From Pseudarthrobacter sp. SSS035 (lineage in GTDB: Bacteria > Actinomycetota > Actinomycetes > Actinomycetales > Micrococcaceae), in assembly GCF_023273875.1 (NCBI RefSeq), contig NZ_CP096882.1, forward strand, positions 2,728,001 through 2,792,000: DNA of 64,000 nucleotides, written 5' to 3'. The position numbers and the translations under genes are program-made. Below, piece by piece: positions 51,543 to 60,458 of this stretch (the stretch's first letter is position 1; every line of letters starts with the position of its first letter). The notes under the pieces were generated by a model, which was given only the letters and a program-made list of their open reading frames with translations, did not search any database and was not told the origin of the DNA.

Positions 51543-51743
51543 ATGAAAACGCTGGTCGCATCAATGGACGGGAAAGGCCCTGCTGAAGCGCTGTACGCGG
51601 TGGCGGAACTGCAGAAGGAGGTCGGCCGCGCCGAAGCGGCCCTGGTCCGCAAGGCGAGGCAGACCGGTCTGTCTTGGGAGGCCATTGCCCTGTGCCTGGG
51701 GGTCAGCAAGCAGGCCGTCCACCGCAAATACGGTAAGCAGTAA
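51543..51743 (+). CDS. Small HTH-domain protein
   Basis: A 66-residue protein: amphipathic helix (ALYAVAELQKEVGRAEAALV, about 17-36) and a C-terminal helix-turn-helix GLSWEAIALCLGVSKQAVHR (42-61). The pattern is common among small actinobacterial regulators. ATG 51543 with GGAAGTAGGA upstream is preferred; ATG 51528 would add MEVGR. It lies alone between the polymerase gene and the ssd operon, and its DNA target may be the 34-bp palindrome upstream. Biological role unknown. Confidence 0.75.
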   Translation: MKTLVASMDGKGPAEALYAVAELQKEVGRAEAALVRKARQTGLSWEAIALCLGVSKQAVHRKYGKQ

Positions 51744-51859
51744 CCGGTCCGACCGTTCGGCCCGTCTTTCTGTCCGGCCTTCCGGCCGCGTTGGGGAGTT
51801 GTCCACATACGGTGGCATGGCACTGTTTCTCCCCCTTGAGTTCGGTGGAGAGTTGCTGC

Positions 51860-53071
51860 ATGAGCAGGCACCAGCTATCGCCACCCCCTTCCGAGCGGCC
51901 TTCCGCCCAGTTGTCCCGTGCCCGGCCCTCCCCTCCCCAAGGACCTGAATCCGGTGGTTCCCAGGCCCGTGCGTCTGCCTCGGGGCGGGCTGCTGGAGCC
52001 TGGCTTCCGGACCCCGCTGGTGCCGAGGTTCTCCTGGTCACCGGCTACGACTTTCTGCAGGGCGAAGTGGAGCGGATTGTGGCTGCCGCCGGCGGCCAGC
52101 TGCGGGTGGTGGCGGACGTGGCTGATGCCGCCAAGTACTGGGACGCCGCGGCCGCAGTATTGGTGGGGAGCGATGTCCGCGAGCTGCCGCCGCGGCGTCG
52201 GGCCCCTGCCGTGTTGGTGGGCCTGAACGGGGAGGGGGACAGTCTCTGGCACCTGGCCACAGCCCTTGGAGCGGAGCGGGTGGCGGTGCTTCCGGATGCC
52301 GCGGCCTGGCTGGCAGAGTACCTGAGCCGGTCGCGGTCACCCGAAGCGGGAGGGCTCGTCCTCGGGATAACAGGGGGCTGCGGCGGTGCCGGTGCCACCA
52401 CCGCGGCAATCTGGATCGCCCAGGCGGCAGCCGGGCTGGGTGTGCGCGTGTTGCTGGTTGATGGCGACCCGTGGGGTGGTGGCCTGGAACTGGCACTGGC
52501 GGCTGAGGAGACGCCGGGTCTGCGCTGGCCTGACCTGTCCGACGCGAGCGGAAGCATCGATCCCGAGCAGCTGGCCGACTCACTGCCGGTCGCCGGCGGG
52601 TTTTCCTTCCTGTCCTGGCCCGGCAGCCGCGACCGCCAGGCACCGGTGGATGCCGCCACCACAGGTGGCGTACTGGATGCGGCCCGGCGGGGCTATGAAC
52701 TGGTGGTGGTGGACATCGGCCGGGGCGCCGAACCCGTGCGCATGTTTGCCTGGGACTGCGACCGCATCCTCGTGGTTGTGCCGGCGCAGCTGAAGGCCGC
52801 GGTAGCCACGGCCCGGCTGCTGCACGAACTTCCGCCGGTCGAGGCGGCCCTCCTGGTCCGGGGCAAGGCCGGTGCCGCGCTGGACGCCGGACTGATTGCG
52901 GACGCCGTCGGGCTGCCGGTCCAAGGCCGGGTTCCGGAGCTGCGCGGCGTTACGGCTGCCGGGGAAAACGGCAGGCTCCTTGACGTAGGCAAACGACGGA
53001 GTGTCAGGCATTTCGCCGCCTCAGTGCTCGATCTGCTGGACGGCGACATCCCTGTCGGAGACCTGCCGTGA
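51860..53071 (+). CDS. ssd: Ssd/CpaE-like ATPase (septum site-determining / pilus assembly)
   Basis: A 403-residue MinD/ParA-family protein that heads the tad locus. Residues 1-130 are a variable N-terminus with a CheY-like part (TGYDFLQGEVERIVAA). The deviant P-loop GITGGCGGAGATTAA lies near residue 170, followed by LLVDGDPWGGGLEL. Mycobacterial Ssd (Rv3660c) is proposed to inhibit septum formation; CpaE-like proteins place pili. Which applies here is not known. ATG 51860 with GGAGAG upstream is preferred. The tadA GTG overlaps its stop by 4 bp. Confidence 0.85.
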   Translation: MSRHQLSPPPSERPSAQLSRARPSPPQGPESGGSQARASASGRAAGAWLPDPAGAEVLLVTGYDFLQGEVERIVAAAGGQLRVVADVADAAKYWDAAAAVLVGSDVRELPPRRRAPAVLVGLNGEGDSLWHLATALGAERVAVLPDAAAWLAEYLSRSRSPEAGGLVLGITGGCGGAGATTAAIWIAQAAAGLGVRVLLVDGDPWGGGLELALAAEETPGLRWPDLSDASGSIDPEQLADSLPVAGGFSFLSWPGSRDRQAPVDAATTGGVLDAARRGYELVVVDIGRGAEPVRMFAWDCDRILVVVPAQLKAAVATARLLHELPPVEAALLVRGKAGAALDAGLIADAVGLPVQGRVPELRGVTAAGENGRLLDVGKRRSVRHFAASVLDLLDGDIPVGDLP

Positions 53072-54327
53072 GCGCGCAGCGGCCCGTCCCGCCCCCGCCC
53101 CCGTCGCCCCAGGACCAGCGGACGGGGGCACGCCGTCGGCAGGCCCGCGTCCTGGATCCGCGCTTTCTGGATTCGGCGCTGTTGGAAACGGTCCGTGAGT
53201 CAGTCATGGCCGACGCCGGACCTGTCACCCCGTCCAGGGTCGCCGCCGCCGTCCAGGCCACCGGGCGGTTGCTGGGGACCGCCGGCTCCCTCGCTGCCGT
53301 GGAACGGATCAGCGCCGAGCTGAACGGGCTTGGCCCGCTCCAGGAACTGACTCGGGACGTGCACGTCACCGACATCTTCGTCAACGCCCCGGACTCGGTC
53401 TGGATCGACCGTGGTCAGGGCCTCGAACCGGCAGGGGTTTCGTTTTCCGGCGAGGCACAGGTGCGGGCCTTGGCATCGCGGCTTGTGGCCGCCGGCGGCA
53501 GGCGGCTGGACGACGGGTCCCCGTGCGTTGATGTCAGGCTTGAGGGCGGATACCGCGTCCACGCAGTCCTGCCGCCGATTTCCACCGCCGGCACCTTGTT
53601 GAGCGTCCGGATCCGGCGGGAGCAGGTCTTCTCCATGGACGAACTCCGTGCCGGCGGCATGTTCGGCAGCACCGTCCAGGAGGTCCTTGAACGGGTTGTT
53701 GAGCAGCGGCTGAGTTTCCTGATCAGCGGGGCCACGGGTTCCGGAAAGACCACGCTGCTGTCCACCCTGCTGGGGCTGTGCTCCCCGGCGGAACGGCTGG
53801 TCCTGATCGAGGATGCGTCCGAACTGAATCCCGTCCATCCGCACATTGTGTCGCTCGAGTCCCGTCACGGAAACCTCGAAGGCGGCGGCGAGGTGGACCT
53901 CGGCGAACTCGTCCGGCAGGCACTGCGGATGCGGCCGGACCGGCTGGTGGTGGGGGAATGCCGTGGTGCCGAGGTGCGGGAACTCCTGACCGCCATGAAC
54001 ACAGGCCACACCGGTGGGGGAGGGACCATCCATGCGAACGCTGCCACCGCTGTCCCGGCCCGCCTGACAGCTTTGGGAGCTCTGGCAGGCATGGGCCAGG
54101 ACGCGGTCCGGCTGCAGGCAGCCAGCGCCTTGGACGTTGTGGTCCACGTGGAGCGGTCCGGCCACGGCCGGCACGTGGCCTGCGTCGGCGTGGTGCAGGA
54201 CGGTCCCGGCGGACTGACCGTGGTTCCGGCGTTGGAGACCAGGCGAGGCCAGCTCTGTACCGGTCCTGCCTGGGAAGCGCTGAGCTTGCGGCTGGAGCTG
54301 TCCCTCGAGGCGGGTGCCGCCGCATGA
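53068..54327 (+). CDS. tadA: TadA/CpaF-family secretion ATPase
   Basis: A 419-residue type II/IV secretion ATPase powering Tad pilus assembly. The N-terminal domain (about 30-150) precedes the RecA-like core with Walker A GATGSGKTTLLS near residue 221, the Asp box LVLIEDASELN, Walker B LRMRPDRLVVGECRG with the catalytic Glu, and His box MNTGHTGGGGTIHANAA. It is cotranscribed with ssd and tadB, with 4-bp overlaps on each side. Confidence 0.94.
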   Translation: MSAQRPVPPPPPSPQDQRTGARRRQARVLDPRFLDSALLETVRESVMADAGPVTPSRVAAAVQATGRLLGTAGSLAAVERISAELNGLGPLQELTRDVHVTDIFVNAPDSVWIDRGQGLEPAGVSFSGEAQVRALASRLVAAGGRRLDDGSPCVDVRLEGGYRVHAVLPPISTAGTLLSVRIRREQVFSMDELRAGGMFGSTVQEVLERVVEQRLSFLISGATGSGKTTLLSTLLGLCSPAERLVLIEDASELNPVHPHIVSLESRHGNLEGGGEVDLGELVRQALRMRPDRLVVGECRGAEVRELLTAMNTGHTGGGGTIHANAATAVPARLTALGALAGMGQDAVRLQAASALDVVVHVERSGHGRHVACVGVVQDGPGGLTVVPALETRRGQLCTGPAWEALSLRLELSLEAGAAA

Positions 54328-55205
54328 CACTTGTTCTGGCCGTGGTCCTCGTGCTGGCGGTCGTGCTGCTCTTCAGCCCGCCCGGCGGTGCCACAGGCCG
54401 TTTCCGGCGGGCCGTGGGGAGTGCAGGACCAGGCTTCGCCTCTCGGGTTTACGGCGGGGCTGGTGGCAGCAGGACGGGCGGCTCGTGGCGCAAGTTGCTC
54501 CGTGCCGGACCGGAACGGAATGACCTGTCACTGACCCTTGTGGTGCAGCAGCTTGCTGCGCTGCTGAAGGGCGGCCGCACTCCGGCACGGCTATGGGATG
54601 AACTGTGGCTGGTCCACGGTCTCCGTCCGGAGCCAGGAACCGCAAAAGCGGGCGCAGGTTCACGCGCATCGCAGGACCTTGGCGGAAGGGCGGAACCAAT
54701 CCGCGGGTCAGCGGCCGGGCGCAGCGGTCCGAGCCTCAGCACAGGCTCCCTGGTGATGCTTGGCGCCGTCCGGGCAGCAGCGTTCCGGGGCGCACCCGTG
54801 TCTGAGGCGATCCGGAAGACCGCGCTGGCGGAGTATTCGCGCGCCGACGGCAGGGAGTTACGGATCTGGTGCGAGCTGGCCGCCTGCTTTGATATTGCCG
54901 AAGCCAGCGGCTGTCCTCTGGCCGATGTCCTGGCGCGCTTTGCGGCACAGCTGGAGGTGGAAGACGACGCAGAGGCCGCGCGGCAGACAGCACTCGCCGG
55001 GCCGAAGGCCACGGTCGGTCTCCTGACGTGGCTCCCGCTGATGGGACTGGGCCTGGGAATAGCGTTGGGGGTGGATCCCCTGGCCATCCTGATCGGGACG
55101 CCGCTGGGACTGGCGGCCCTCGCCGCGGGTGTGGGCCTCACCATCGCCGGAAGAATCTGGTCCGCCCGCCTGGTCGGTGCTGCCGCCGGGGCCGGTGTGC
55201 CATGA
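54324..55205 (+). CDS. tadB: Type II secretion system F family protein (TadB-like)
   Basis: A 293-residue membrane protein with an N-terminal helix (about 2-17), a cytoplasmic T2SSF domain (about 65-215, including LVVQQLAALLKGGRTP and CELAACFDIAEASGCPLADV) and C-terminal membrane helices (GPKATVGLLTWLPLMGLGLG and beyond). TadB forms the inner-membrane platform with TadC for pilus extension. ATG 54324 overlaps the tadA stop (ATGA), and the tadC start overlaps its stop in the same way. Confidence 0.85.
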   Translation: MTLVLAVVLVLAVVLLFSPPGGATGRFRRAVGSAGPGFASRVYGGAGGSRTGGSWRKLLRAGPERNDLSLTLVVQQLAALLKGGRTPARLWDELWLVHGLRPEPGTAKAGAGSRASQDLGGRAEPIRGSAAGRSGPSLSTGSLVMLGAVRAAAFRGAPVSEAIRKTALAEYSRADGRELRIWCELAACFDIAEASGCPLADVLARFAAQLEVEDDAEAARQTALAGPKATVGLLTWLPLMGLGLGIALGVDPLAILIGTPLGLAALAAGVGLTIAGRIWSARLVGAAAGAGVP

Positions 55206-55810
55206 CGGACATTCTTGTGCCGGGGCTTGCCTTGGCCGTTGTTCTGGCTGCTGCCGCCTGCCTTGCCCTTTCGCAGCCAAGCCGGGTCCGAAAGCGACTG
55301 CTCAGACTGCGAGGGGACGTGGGCGCCGGGCCGCATGGGGCCGCTGAAGCACTCACTCAAGGCGGCCGCCTTCACGGATTGCGTGACACGGCCATGATGC
55401 TTGAGCTCGTGGCCGCGATGCTGGACGCGGGGTCTGGCATTGGCCGGTCCCTGGAACTCGTCGCGGCCTCGGCCTCCGCGGACTACGGCAAGGCGCTGCG
55501 TCCGGTGGTGTCTGCGCTCGCCATCGGAGCCGACTGGGAGACAGCCTGGCGCAGTTCCGAAGTCCGTCTTCCTGAAATCCTGGAATTGCGTGACGCACTG
55601 GGATTCGCCGCCCTGACCGGAGCGCCGTCGTCGGCCATCCTTTACGCACAGGCCGCGAGGTTGCGCCGGGAAAGATTCCGCGCTGCGGAGAAACGGGCGG
55701 CCTCGCTCGGCGTGAAGCTGGTCATTCCGCTGGGCCTGTGCTCGCTCCCGGCCTTCATCTGCCTGGGCGTAGTCCCGGTCCTGCTGGCACTGGTGCCGTC
55801 CGGGTCCTGA
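55202..55810 (+). CDS. tadC: Type II secretion system F family protein (TadC-like)
   Basis: A 202-residue platform protein: N-terminal membrane helix (about 5-23), T2SSF domain around residues 60-170 (MMLELVAAMLDAGSGIGRSL and FAALTGAPSSAILYAQA) and a C-terminal helix pair ending LVPSGS. It is shorter than TadC of proteobacteria (about 300), as expected for the actinobacterial branch (Rv3657c-like). ATG 55202 overlaps tadB by 4 bp. Confidence 0.85.
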   Translation: MTDILVPGLALAVVLAAAACLALSQPSRVRKRLLRLRGDVGAGPHGAAEALTQGGRLHGLRDTAMMLELVAAMLDAGSGIGRSLELVAASASADYGKALRPVVSALAIGADWETAWRSSEVRLPEILELRDALGFAALTGAPSSAILYAQAARLRRERFRAAEKRAASLGVKLVIPLGLCSLPAFICLGVVPVLLALVPSGS

Positions 55811-55983
55811 CCGCGGGATTTGAGCTACGGTCCATTCCTCCACACCCCGTCCCGTCCTCCACAATCCGCTCAAAGCGGCGCTTATCCACTTACGGGATGT
55901 TTGCACTTACCGAGATCTGCGGAGCCGGGAAGAGTCGAAATCAGCCGGCAACTCGGCCGGAGCACAGAAGGGAAACCGTCACC

Positions 55984-56346
55984 ATGACTATCATCCAAAA
56001 CAGCCTTTCCGCCGCCCCTGCGCCGGAGCTCAGCACGGGAGTTGCGGGTACCCCCGCATGGGACTCCGTAGTACTTGCCACTGCAGGACTGGGCGCTTGT
56101 ACCTGCCAACGGGAGGAGGCCCCAGAGGCCGCTGGCAACGTCGTGGAGCTTTACCCCGGTGCCAGCGAGGCGAAAACGCGCCGGCCCCGGCTCACAGCTT
56201 CAGAGGCCGGAATGGCGACGGCCGAATACGCCATAGCCACCCTTGCCGCGGTTGGCTTCGCCGGACTTCTCGTCTTCATTCTCCGCAGCGACGAAGTGCG
56301 CGGATTCCTGCTGAACCTCATCCGCACGGCGCTGGCCTTGCCATGA
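55984..56346 (+). CDS. DUF4244 protein, Flp-like prepilin candidate
   Basis: A 120-residue protein with a 76-residue leader (Cys pair in ACTCQ), followed by a pilin-like junction: EAGMATAEYAIATL, with Gly76, then Glu81 at position +5 and a hydrophobic helix (82-100). G-xxxx-E before a helix is the type IV/Flp prepilin cleavage pattern, so this may be the major pilin of the Tad system. The tail LRSDEVRGFLLNLIRTALALP is short. The 173-bp gap upstream may hold its own promoter. The TadE gene overlaps its stop by 4 bp. Confidence 0.8.
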   Translation: MTIIQNSLSAAPAPELSTGVAGTPAWDSVVLATAGLGACTCQREEAPEAAGNVVELYPGASEAKTRRPRLTASEAGMATAEYAIATLAAVGFAGLLVFILRSDEVRGFLLNLIRTALALP

Positions 56347-56885
56347 GTCTGCCGCCGGCAGCGCTGCCACGGGCCGATGACCGGAGCAGCCGCTGTGGCC
56401 GCTGCCGGAACCAGGGCGTGGAAACCCGCGGGGCGCTGGGACCGGCGGCGGCGTTACGTCGCCGGTTCCGTCGCTGGCGCCGTGGGCCGGGGACTGCCCA
56501 CGGCGCCGTGACGGCGGAGTTCGCGGTAGCGCTGCCGGCAGTACTGTTGCTCCTCGCACTGCTCCTGGCGGGAGCCTCCGCGGGCGTCACGCAGCTCAGG
56601 CTCGAGGAGGCGGCGCGGGCCGGCGCCAGGGCGCTGGCCCGTGGCGAGGACGCGGCTTCCGTGCAGGGGATCGTCAGGACCTTGGCGGGGACGTCGGCAA
56701 CGGCGTCTGTCGGGACTGAAGGTGAGTGGCTCAGCGTTACGGTGGCCGACGGTGTGGGCGGGCCACTGGGGGCAACTGTGCCCTGGACGCTCACGGCCAA
56801 GGCCACCACGCGGAGCGAAACGCCAGCTGCCGCGGCCAATCCGGGGTTGGAGCCGGTCGGGGCCCCGGAGGAGGCGCCGTTGTGA
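56343..56885 (+). CDS. TadE family minor pilin-like protein
   Basis: A 180-residue protein. A 54-residue Arg/Cys-rich leader ends at Gly54, and AVTAEFAVALPAVLLLLALL follows, with Glu59 at +5 and a hydrophobic helix (about 59-80). This is the TadE-type prepilin-like junction. The rest (RLEEAARAGARALARGEDA and a Ser/Thr/Pro tail) is extracellular. TadE minor pilins are needed for pilus assembly. ATG 56343 overlaps the DUF4244 stop by 4 bp. Confidence 0.82.
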   Translation: MSLPPAALPRADDRSSRCGRCRNQGVETRGALGPAAALRRRFRRWRRGPGTAHGAVTAEFAVALPAVLLLLALLLAGASAGVTQLRLEEAARAGARALARGEDAASVQGIVRTLAGTSATASVGTEGEWLSVTVADGVGGPLGATVPWTLTAKATTRSETPAAAANPGLEPVGAPEEAPL

Positions 56886-57241
56886 ACAGGCAATTCCGGG
56901 ACAATCCGGAGCGCGGTTCGGGGACAGTGCTGGCTGCGGGACTGGCGCTGGTTGTCATCATGGCGATGGCCCTGATGTTGTTGTTCGCCCAGTCCGCGGT
57001 GATGGCCAGCAGGGCAGCGGCAGCGGCGGACCTCGCTGCCCTTGCCGCGGCCGATGCCCTGCGCGGGATCACGTCCGGAGACCCCTGCACCGTGGCCGCC
57101 GAGGTAGCAGCCCGCCATGATGCGGCACTCGTCAGCTGTACGGAAGGGGCCGGCCAGACCGTCAGGGTCCGAACGGAGCTGAATGCACGCACACTGGTTG
57201 GCGCCGCCACCGGTCAGTCGCGGGCCGGACCGCCGCCCTGA
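56882..57241 (+). CDS. TadE/TadG-like protein (Rv3654c family)
   Basis: A 119-residue protein with an N-terminal hydrophobic segment (ERGSGTVLAAGLALVVIMAM, about 10-35) after a short leader. Unlike its two neighbours it has no Glu at +5 after the Gly. The rest is AAADLAALAAADALRG and a Cys-containing extracellular domain. It corresponds to Rv3654c of the same locus in M. tuberculosis. GTG 56882 overlaps the TadE stop. Its 3' end overlaps the convergent helicase gene. Confidence 0.8.
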   Translation: MNRQFRDNPERGSGTVLAAGLALVVIMAMALMLLFAQSAVMASRAAAAADLAALAAADALRGITSGDPCTVAAEVAARHDAALVSCTEGAGQTVRVRTELNARTLVGAATGQSRAGPPP

Positions 57242-59643
57242 GCGGCTGTGGTGCTGAACGGCTCCGTGCTCGGCAGGAATTCCGCACTGCGGAGAGGCAT
57301 TTCGCGCGCATCTTTGAGGAGGACGTCGATGAGCGTGACGGCGGCAGCCTTGTCCAGCGGATTGTTCTTGTTCCCACATTTGGGGGACTGGACGCAGGAC
57401 GGGCAGCCCGCCTCGCATTCACACGCCTTGATGGCGTCGCGCGTCGCCGAGAGCCACACCTTTGCCTTGTCGAAGCCGCGTTCGGCAAAGCCGGCACCAC
57501 CGGGGTGGCCGTCGTACACAAAGATGGTGGGCACGCCGGTGTCGGCGTGGATTGCGGTGGATACTCCGCCGATGTCCCAGCGGTCGCTGGAGGCCACGAG
57601 CGGCAGCAGGCCGATCGCTGCGTGTTCGGCGGCGTGCAGGGCCCCCGGGAACTGCGCCTCGATGAGCCCGGCGCCCGTCAGCGAACGGTTCTCAACCACA
57701 AACCAGACGGCCTTCGTAAACAGGTCCCGGGCGCCCAGCTCCAGCGGCTCCTCGCCCAGGATTTCGTTTGAAATCAAGGCCTTGCGCTGAAAGGAAACCA
57801 CCTGTGTTGTCACTTTCACATCGCCGAAGTGGACGGCGATATCGCCCCAGTGCTCGGTCCGGAGTGTTTCGAGCACTTCGATCTGGGTCACGTCCCGGGC
57901 CGTTGTGTAGTAGTCGGGGTTGGCGCGCCGGACCACCACGCAGTGGTCGTCTTCATTCAGGTCCTCCACCACATAGCTGTCGCCCTGGTGCACATAGATG
58001 GCACCTGTGTGCGCCTGGTAGTGCGTCTGGGGCGAATCCATGGTCCCGAGCAGGGAACCGGTGTCGGCGTCAACGATGCTCACCGGTCCGCCTCCGTCGG
58101 CGCGAAGGTTCACCATGGCCGCAGCGCTCTGGGAGTGCGTCCAGAACCAGCCCGCAGGCCGGCGGCGCAAATAGCCCTGCGCCACGAGCTGCCCCAACAA
58201 CTTCTCTGCCGTGCCGCCGAACAGGCCCAGCTCAGCCACGCCCAGCGGAAGCTCCGCGGCGGCGGCACAAAGATGGGGCCCCAGCACGTAGGGATTGGAG
58301 GGATCAAAGACGGTCGCCTCCACCGACACATCGAAAATCGCCTCGGGATGGTTCACCAGGTAGGTGTCGAGTGGATCATCGCTGGCCACAAACGCGGCAA
58401 TCGCATCCTGGCCCGCGCGCCCGGCCCGGCCGATCTGCTGGAACAGCGACGCCCTAGTGCCTGGCCAGCCCGCGACCAGGACGGCATCCAGCCCGGAAAT
58501 GTCGATGCCCAGTTCCAGGGCGGACGTGCTGGAGACACCCAGCAGCTCGCCGGAGCGGAGTGCCTTTTCCAGGGCCCGGCGTTCTTCCGGAAGGTAGCCG
58601 GAACGGTAGGCGGCCACGCGCTGGGGCAGACTGGGGTCCACCTCGTCCAGAAGGCGCTTGGTGATCGAAGCGATTGTCTCCGCTCCGCGGCGGGACTTGA
58701 TGAAGGCGATGGTCCGGATGCGGGACGAGACCAGGTTCGCCAGCAGATCGGCCGTTTCAGCAACGGCGGTGCGGCGTTCCCTGGCGCCGTTCTCGCCCTT
58801 GAGGTCGGTCAGCGCAGGCTCCCAGAAAGCCACCGTAGTGGAACCGTGCGGCGAGCAGTCCTCGGCAACGGCCCGGACCGGCGCCCCGATCAGGCGGCCG
58901 AAGGATGTGCCTGGCTCGGAAGCCGTGGCTGAGGCGGCGATGAACACCGGCCCGGGGTGGGTGGTCCCGGCACCGTAGTACGCGCTGATGCGTCGCAGCC
59001 GGCGCATCAGGTTGGCGACGTGCGAGCCGAACACCCCGCGGTAGCTGTGGGCCTCATCCACGATCACGTACCGCAGCCGCCGGAAGAAGCTGGCCCACCA
59101 GGCGTGATTGGGGAGGATGCCAAAGTGGAGCATGTCCGGATTCGCGAGGATGAAGTTGGCGTGGTCCCGGATCCACCGGCGGGACGCGGGGTCGGTATCG
59201 CCGTCGTACGTCTCGGCCCGTACGGTGGGCAGACTCAGGGAACGGATGGCTGCGAGCTGGTCGGCAGCGAGTGCCTTCGTGGGGGAGAGATAGAGCGTCA
59301 CGGCGCCGTCGTCGTGGATCTTTCCCGGTTCGGACAGGACGCGCAGCTCGGAGCGGTGGATGGCGTCCAGCGCCGGCAGTTGGTAGGCCAGGGACTTTCC
59401 GGAGGCCGTGCCGGTGGCGATGACCACGTGCTCGCCGCCGTGGGCCAAGTTGGCGGCCTGGATCTGGTGCCGGTACGGCTCGTGGATGCCCAGGGAGCCG
59501 TAAGCGGCCACCAGATCCGGGTGTGCCCACGTTGGCCACGGTGCGTGGACTGCCTGCCGGGCTGGGATGGTGCGGACATGACGCAGCTGTTCCGGGTCCG
59601 GGCCTCGGCCCAGCAATGGAATCAGGGAGTCATGGGGGTTCAC
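57214..59643 (-). CDS. DEAD/DEAH-box helicase with DUF1998-type C-terminus
   Basis: An 809-residue superfamily 2 helicase: Walker A ATGTASGKSLAYQ near residue 74, DEAH box VDEAHSYRG near 195, motif III ASATASEPG, and motif VI QQIGRAGRAGQD. The C-terminal DUF1998-type domain ends with a cysteine cluster, CECEAGCPSCVQSPKCGNKN, suggesting a metal site. It is a homologue of Rv3649, probably a DNA helicase of the MrfA type in genome maintenance. The GTG start is 59643; it converges with the pilus genes. Confidence 0.92.
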   Translation of the reverse strand: MNPHDSLIPLLGRGPDPEQLRHVRTIPARQAVHAPWPTWAHPDLVAAYGSLGIHEPYRHQIQAANLAHGGEHVVIATGTASGKSLAYQLPALDAIHRSELRVLSEPGKIHDDGAVTLYLSPTKALAADQLAAIRSLSLPTVRAETYDGDTDPASRRWIRDHANFILANPDMLHFGILPNHAWWASFFRRLRYVIVDEAHSYRGVFGSHVANLMRRLRRISAYYGAGTTHPGPVFIAASATASEPGTSFGRLIGAPVRAVAEDCSPHGSTTVAFWEPALTDLKGENGARERRTAVAETADLLANLVSSRIRTIAFIKSRRGAETIASITKRLLDEVDPSLPQRVAAYRSGYLPEERRALEKALRSGELLGVSSTSALELGIDISGLDAVLVAGWPGTRASLFQQIGRAGRAGQDAIAAFVASDDPLDTYLVNHPEAIFDVSVEATVFDPSNPYVLGPHLCAAAAELPLGVAELGLFGGTAEKLLGQLVAQGYLRRRPAGWFWTHSQSAAAMVNLRADGGGPVSIVDADTGSLLGTMDSPQTHYQAHTGAIYVHQGDSYVVEDLNEDDHCVVVRRANPDYYTTARDVTQIEVLETLRTEHWGDIAVHFGDVKVTTQVVSFQRKALISNEILGEEPLELGARDLFTKAVWFVVENRSLTGAGLIEAQFPGALHAAEHAAIGLLPLVASSDRWDIGGVSTAIHADTGVPTIFVYDGHPGGAGFAERGFDKAKVWLSATRDAIKACECEAGCPSCVQSPKCGNKNNPLDKAAAVTLIDVLLKDAREMPLRSAEFLPSTEPFSTTAAQGGGPARD

Positions 59644-59670
59644 CCCAACATTCTTTCACCCGGGGAAAAA

Positions 59671-60363
59671 TCACCCCACGGAAAGGTCAGCACCCTCATC
59701 GGAGGTGGACAACAAAAGCACGCGGCAAACAGTGGACCATCCCAGGTGGGAGTACAGCTTCTGGCCGTCGATGGAGGCCAGCAGCAGGCCGTTCTCCACA
59801 TCCGGTCCGATGGCCTGCGCCGCAAGGGCCTTCATGATGAAGCTGCCCAGGCCGCGGCGCTGGAACGCGGGTTGGACCACAATCTTGTCGAACACCGCTG
59901 TCTCGCCCACCACAAAAACCCTGCCGCTCGCCGCCACCGTGTCACCCGATCGGACCACCGCGTGGTGGACGCCGTCAAGTTCGGAGGTGACCAGGTTCAA
60001 ATCGTCGTCGGAGAGCCAGGGATCCTCCGTGTCCTGGGTGGCCATGTCCACAATCATCATGGCCTGCGATGCGGACGTGACGTTCAGCCCGTGTTTTTGG
60101 GCCAGCGCCGTGAAACGGGCAACGTCGTTGGTGAGGATGGTCAGGACCCTCGGCGGTGCCTCGGCAGTCTTCGCAGCCAGGGCCGCGAACTCGTCAGCGG
60201 AGGGGTCATGGGCGAAGTATTCCCATTCCCCGGTGGTGTCGGCCCGCAGTGCGGCGGGGAATCGGCCCTCAACCGTTGTCTGGTAACCGCGGCAGCCGGC
60301 CCAGCCAGCTACCCAGACTTCAAGAAGGCGCGTGATGTCTTCAACCAAGGCGTCCGGACTCAT
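59671..60363 (-). CDS. GNAT family N-acetyltransferase
   Basis: A 230-residue acetyltransferase-like protein. The acetyl-CoA-binding loop FQRRGLGSFIMKALAA lies near residue 180, preceded by the strand AVFDKIVVQPA and followed by LLLASIDGQKLYSHLGW. The N-terminal half is a different alpha/beta region without a clear family. The substrate is unknown. The frame is open to a TTG at 60396; ATG 60363 (MSPDALVED) is taken as more likely, though no strong ribosome site is visible. Confidence 0.82.
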   Translation of the reverse strand: MSPDALVEDITRLLEVWVAGWAGCRGYQTTVEGRFPAALRADTTGEWEYFAHDPSADEFAALAAKTAEAPPRVLTILTNDVARFTALAQKHGLNVTSASQAMMIVDMATQDTEDPWLSDDDLNLVTSELDGVHHAVVRSGDTVAASGRVFVVGETAVFDKIVVQPAFQRRGLGSFIMKALAAQAIGPDVENGLLLASIDGQKLYSHLGWSTVCRVLLLSTSDEGADLSVG

Positions 60364-60458
60364 GTCATGAGAGTATTCCAGCCCCGACACAAGCAACAGG
60401 GGTAGGGTGCCCCCGATGTGACTTGCTTATGCAATCGTGACAGGACAAGACTGACCGA

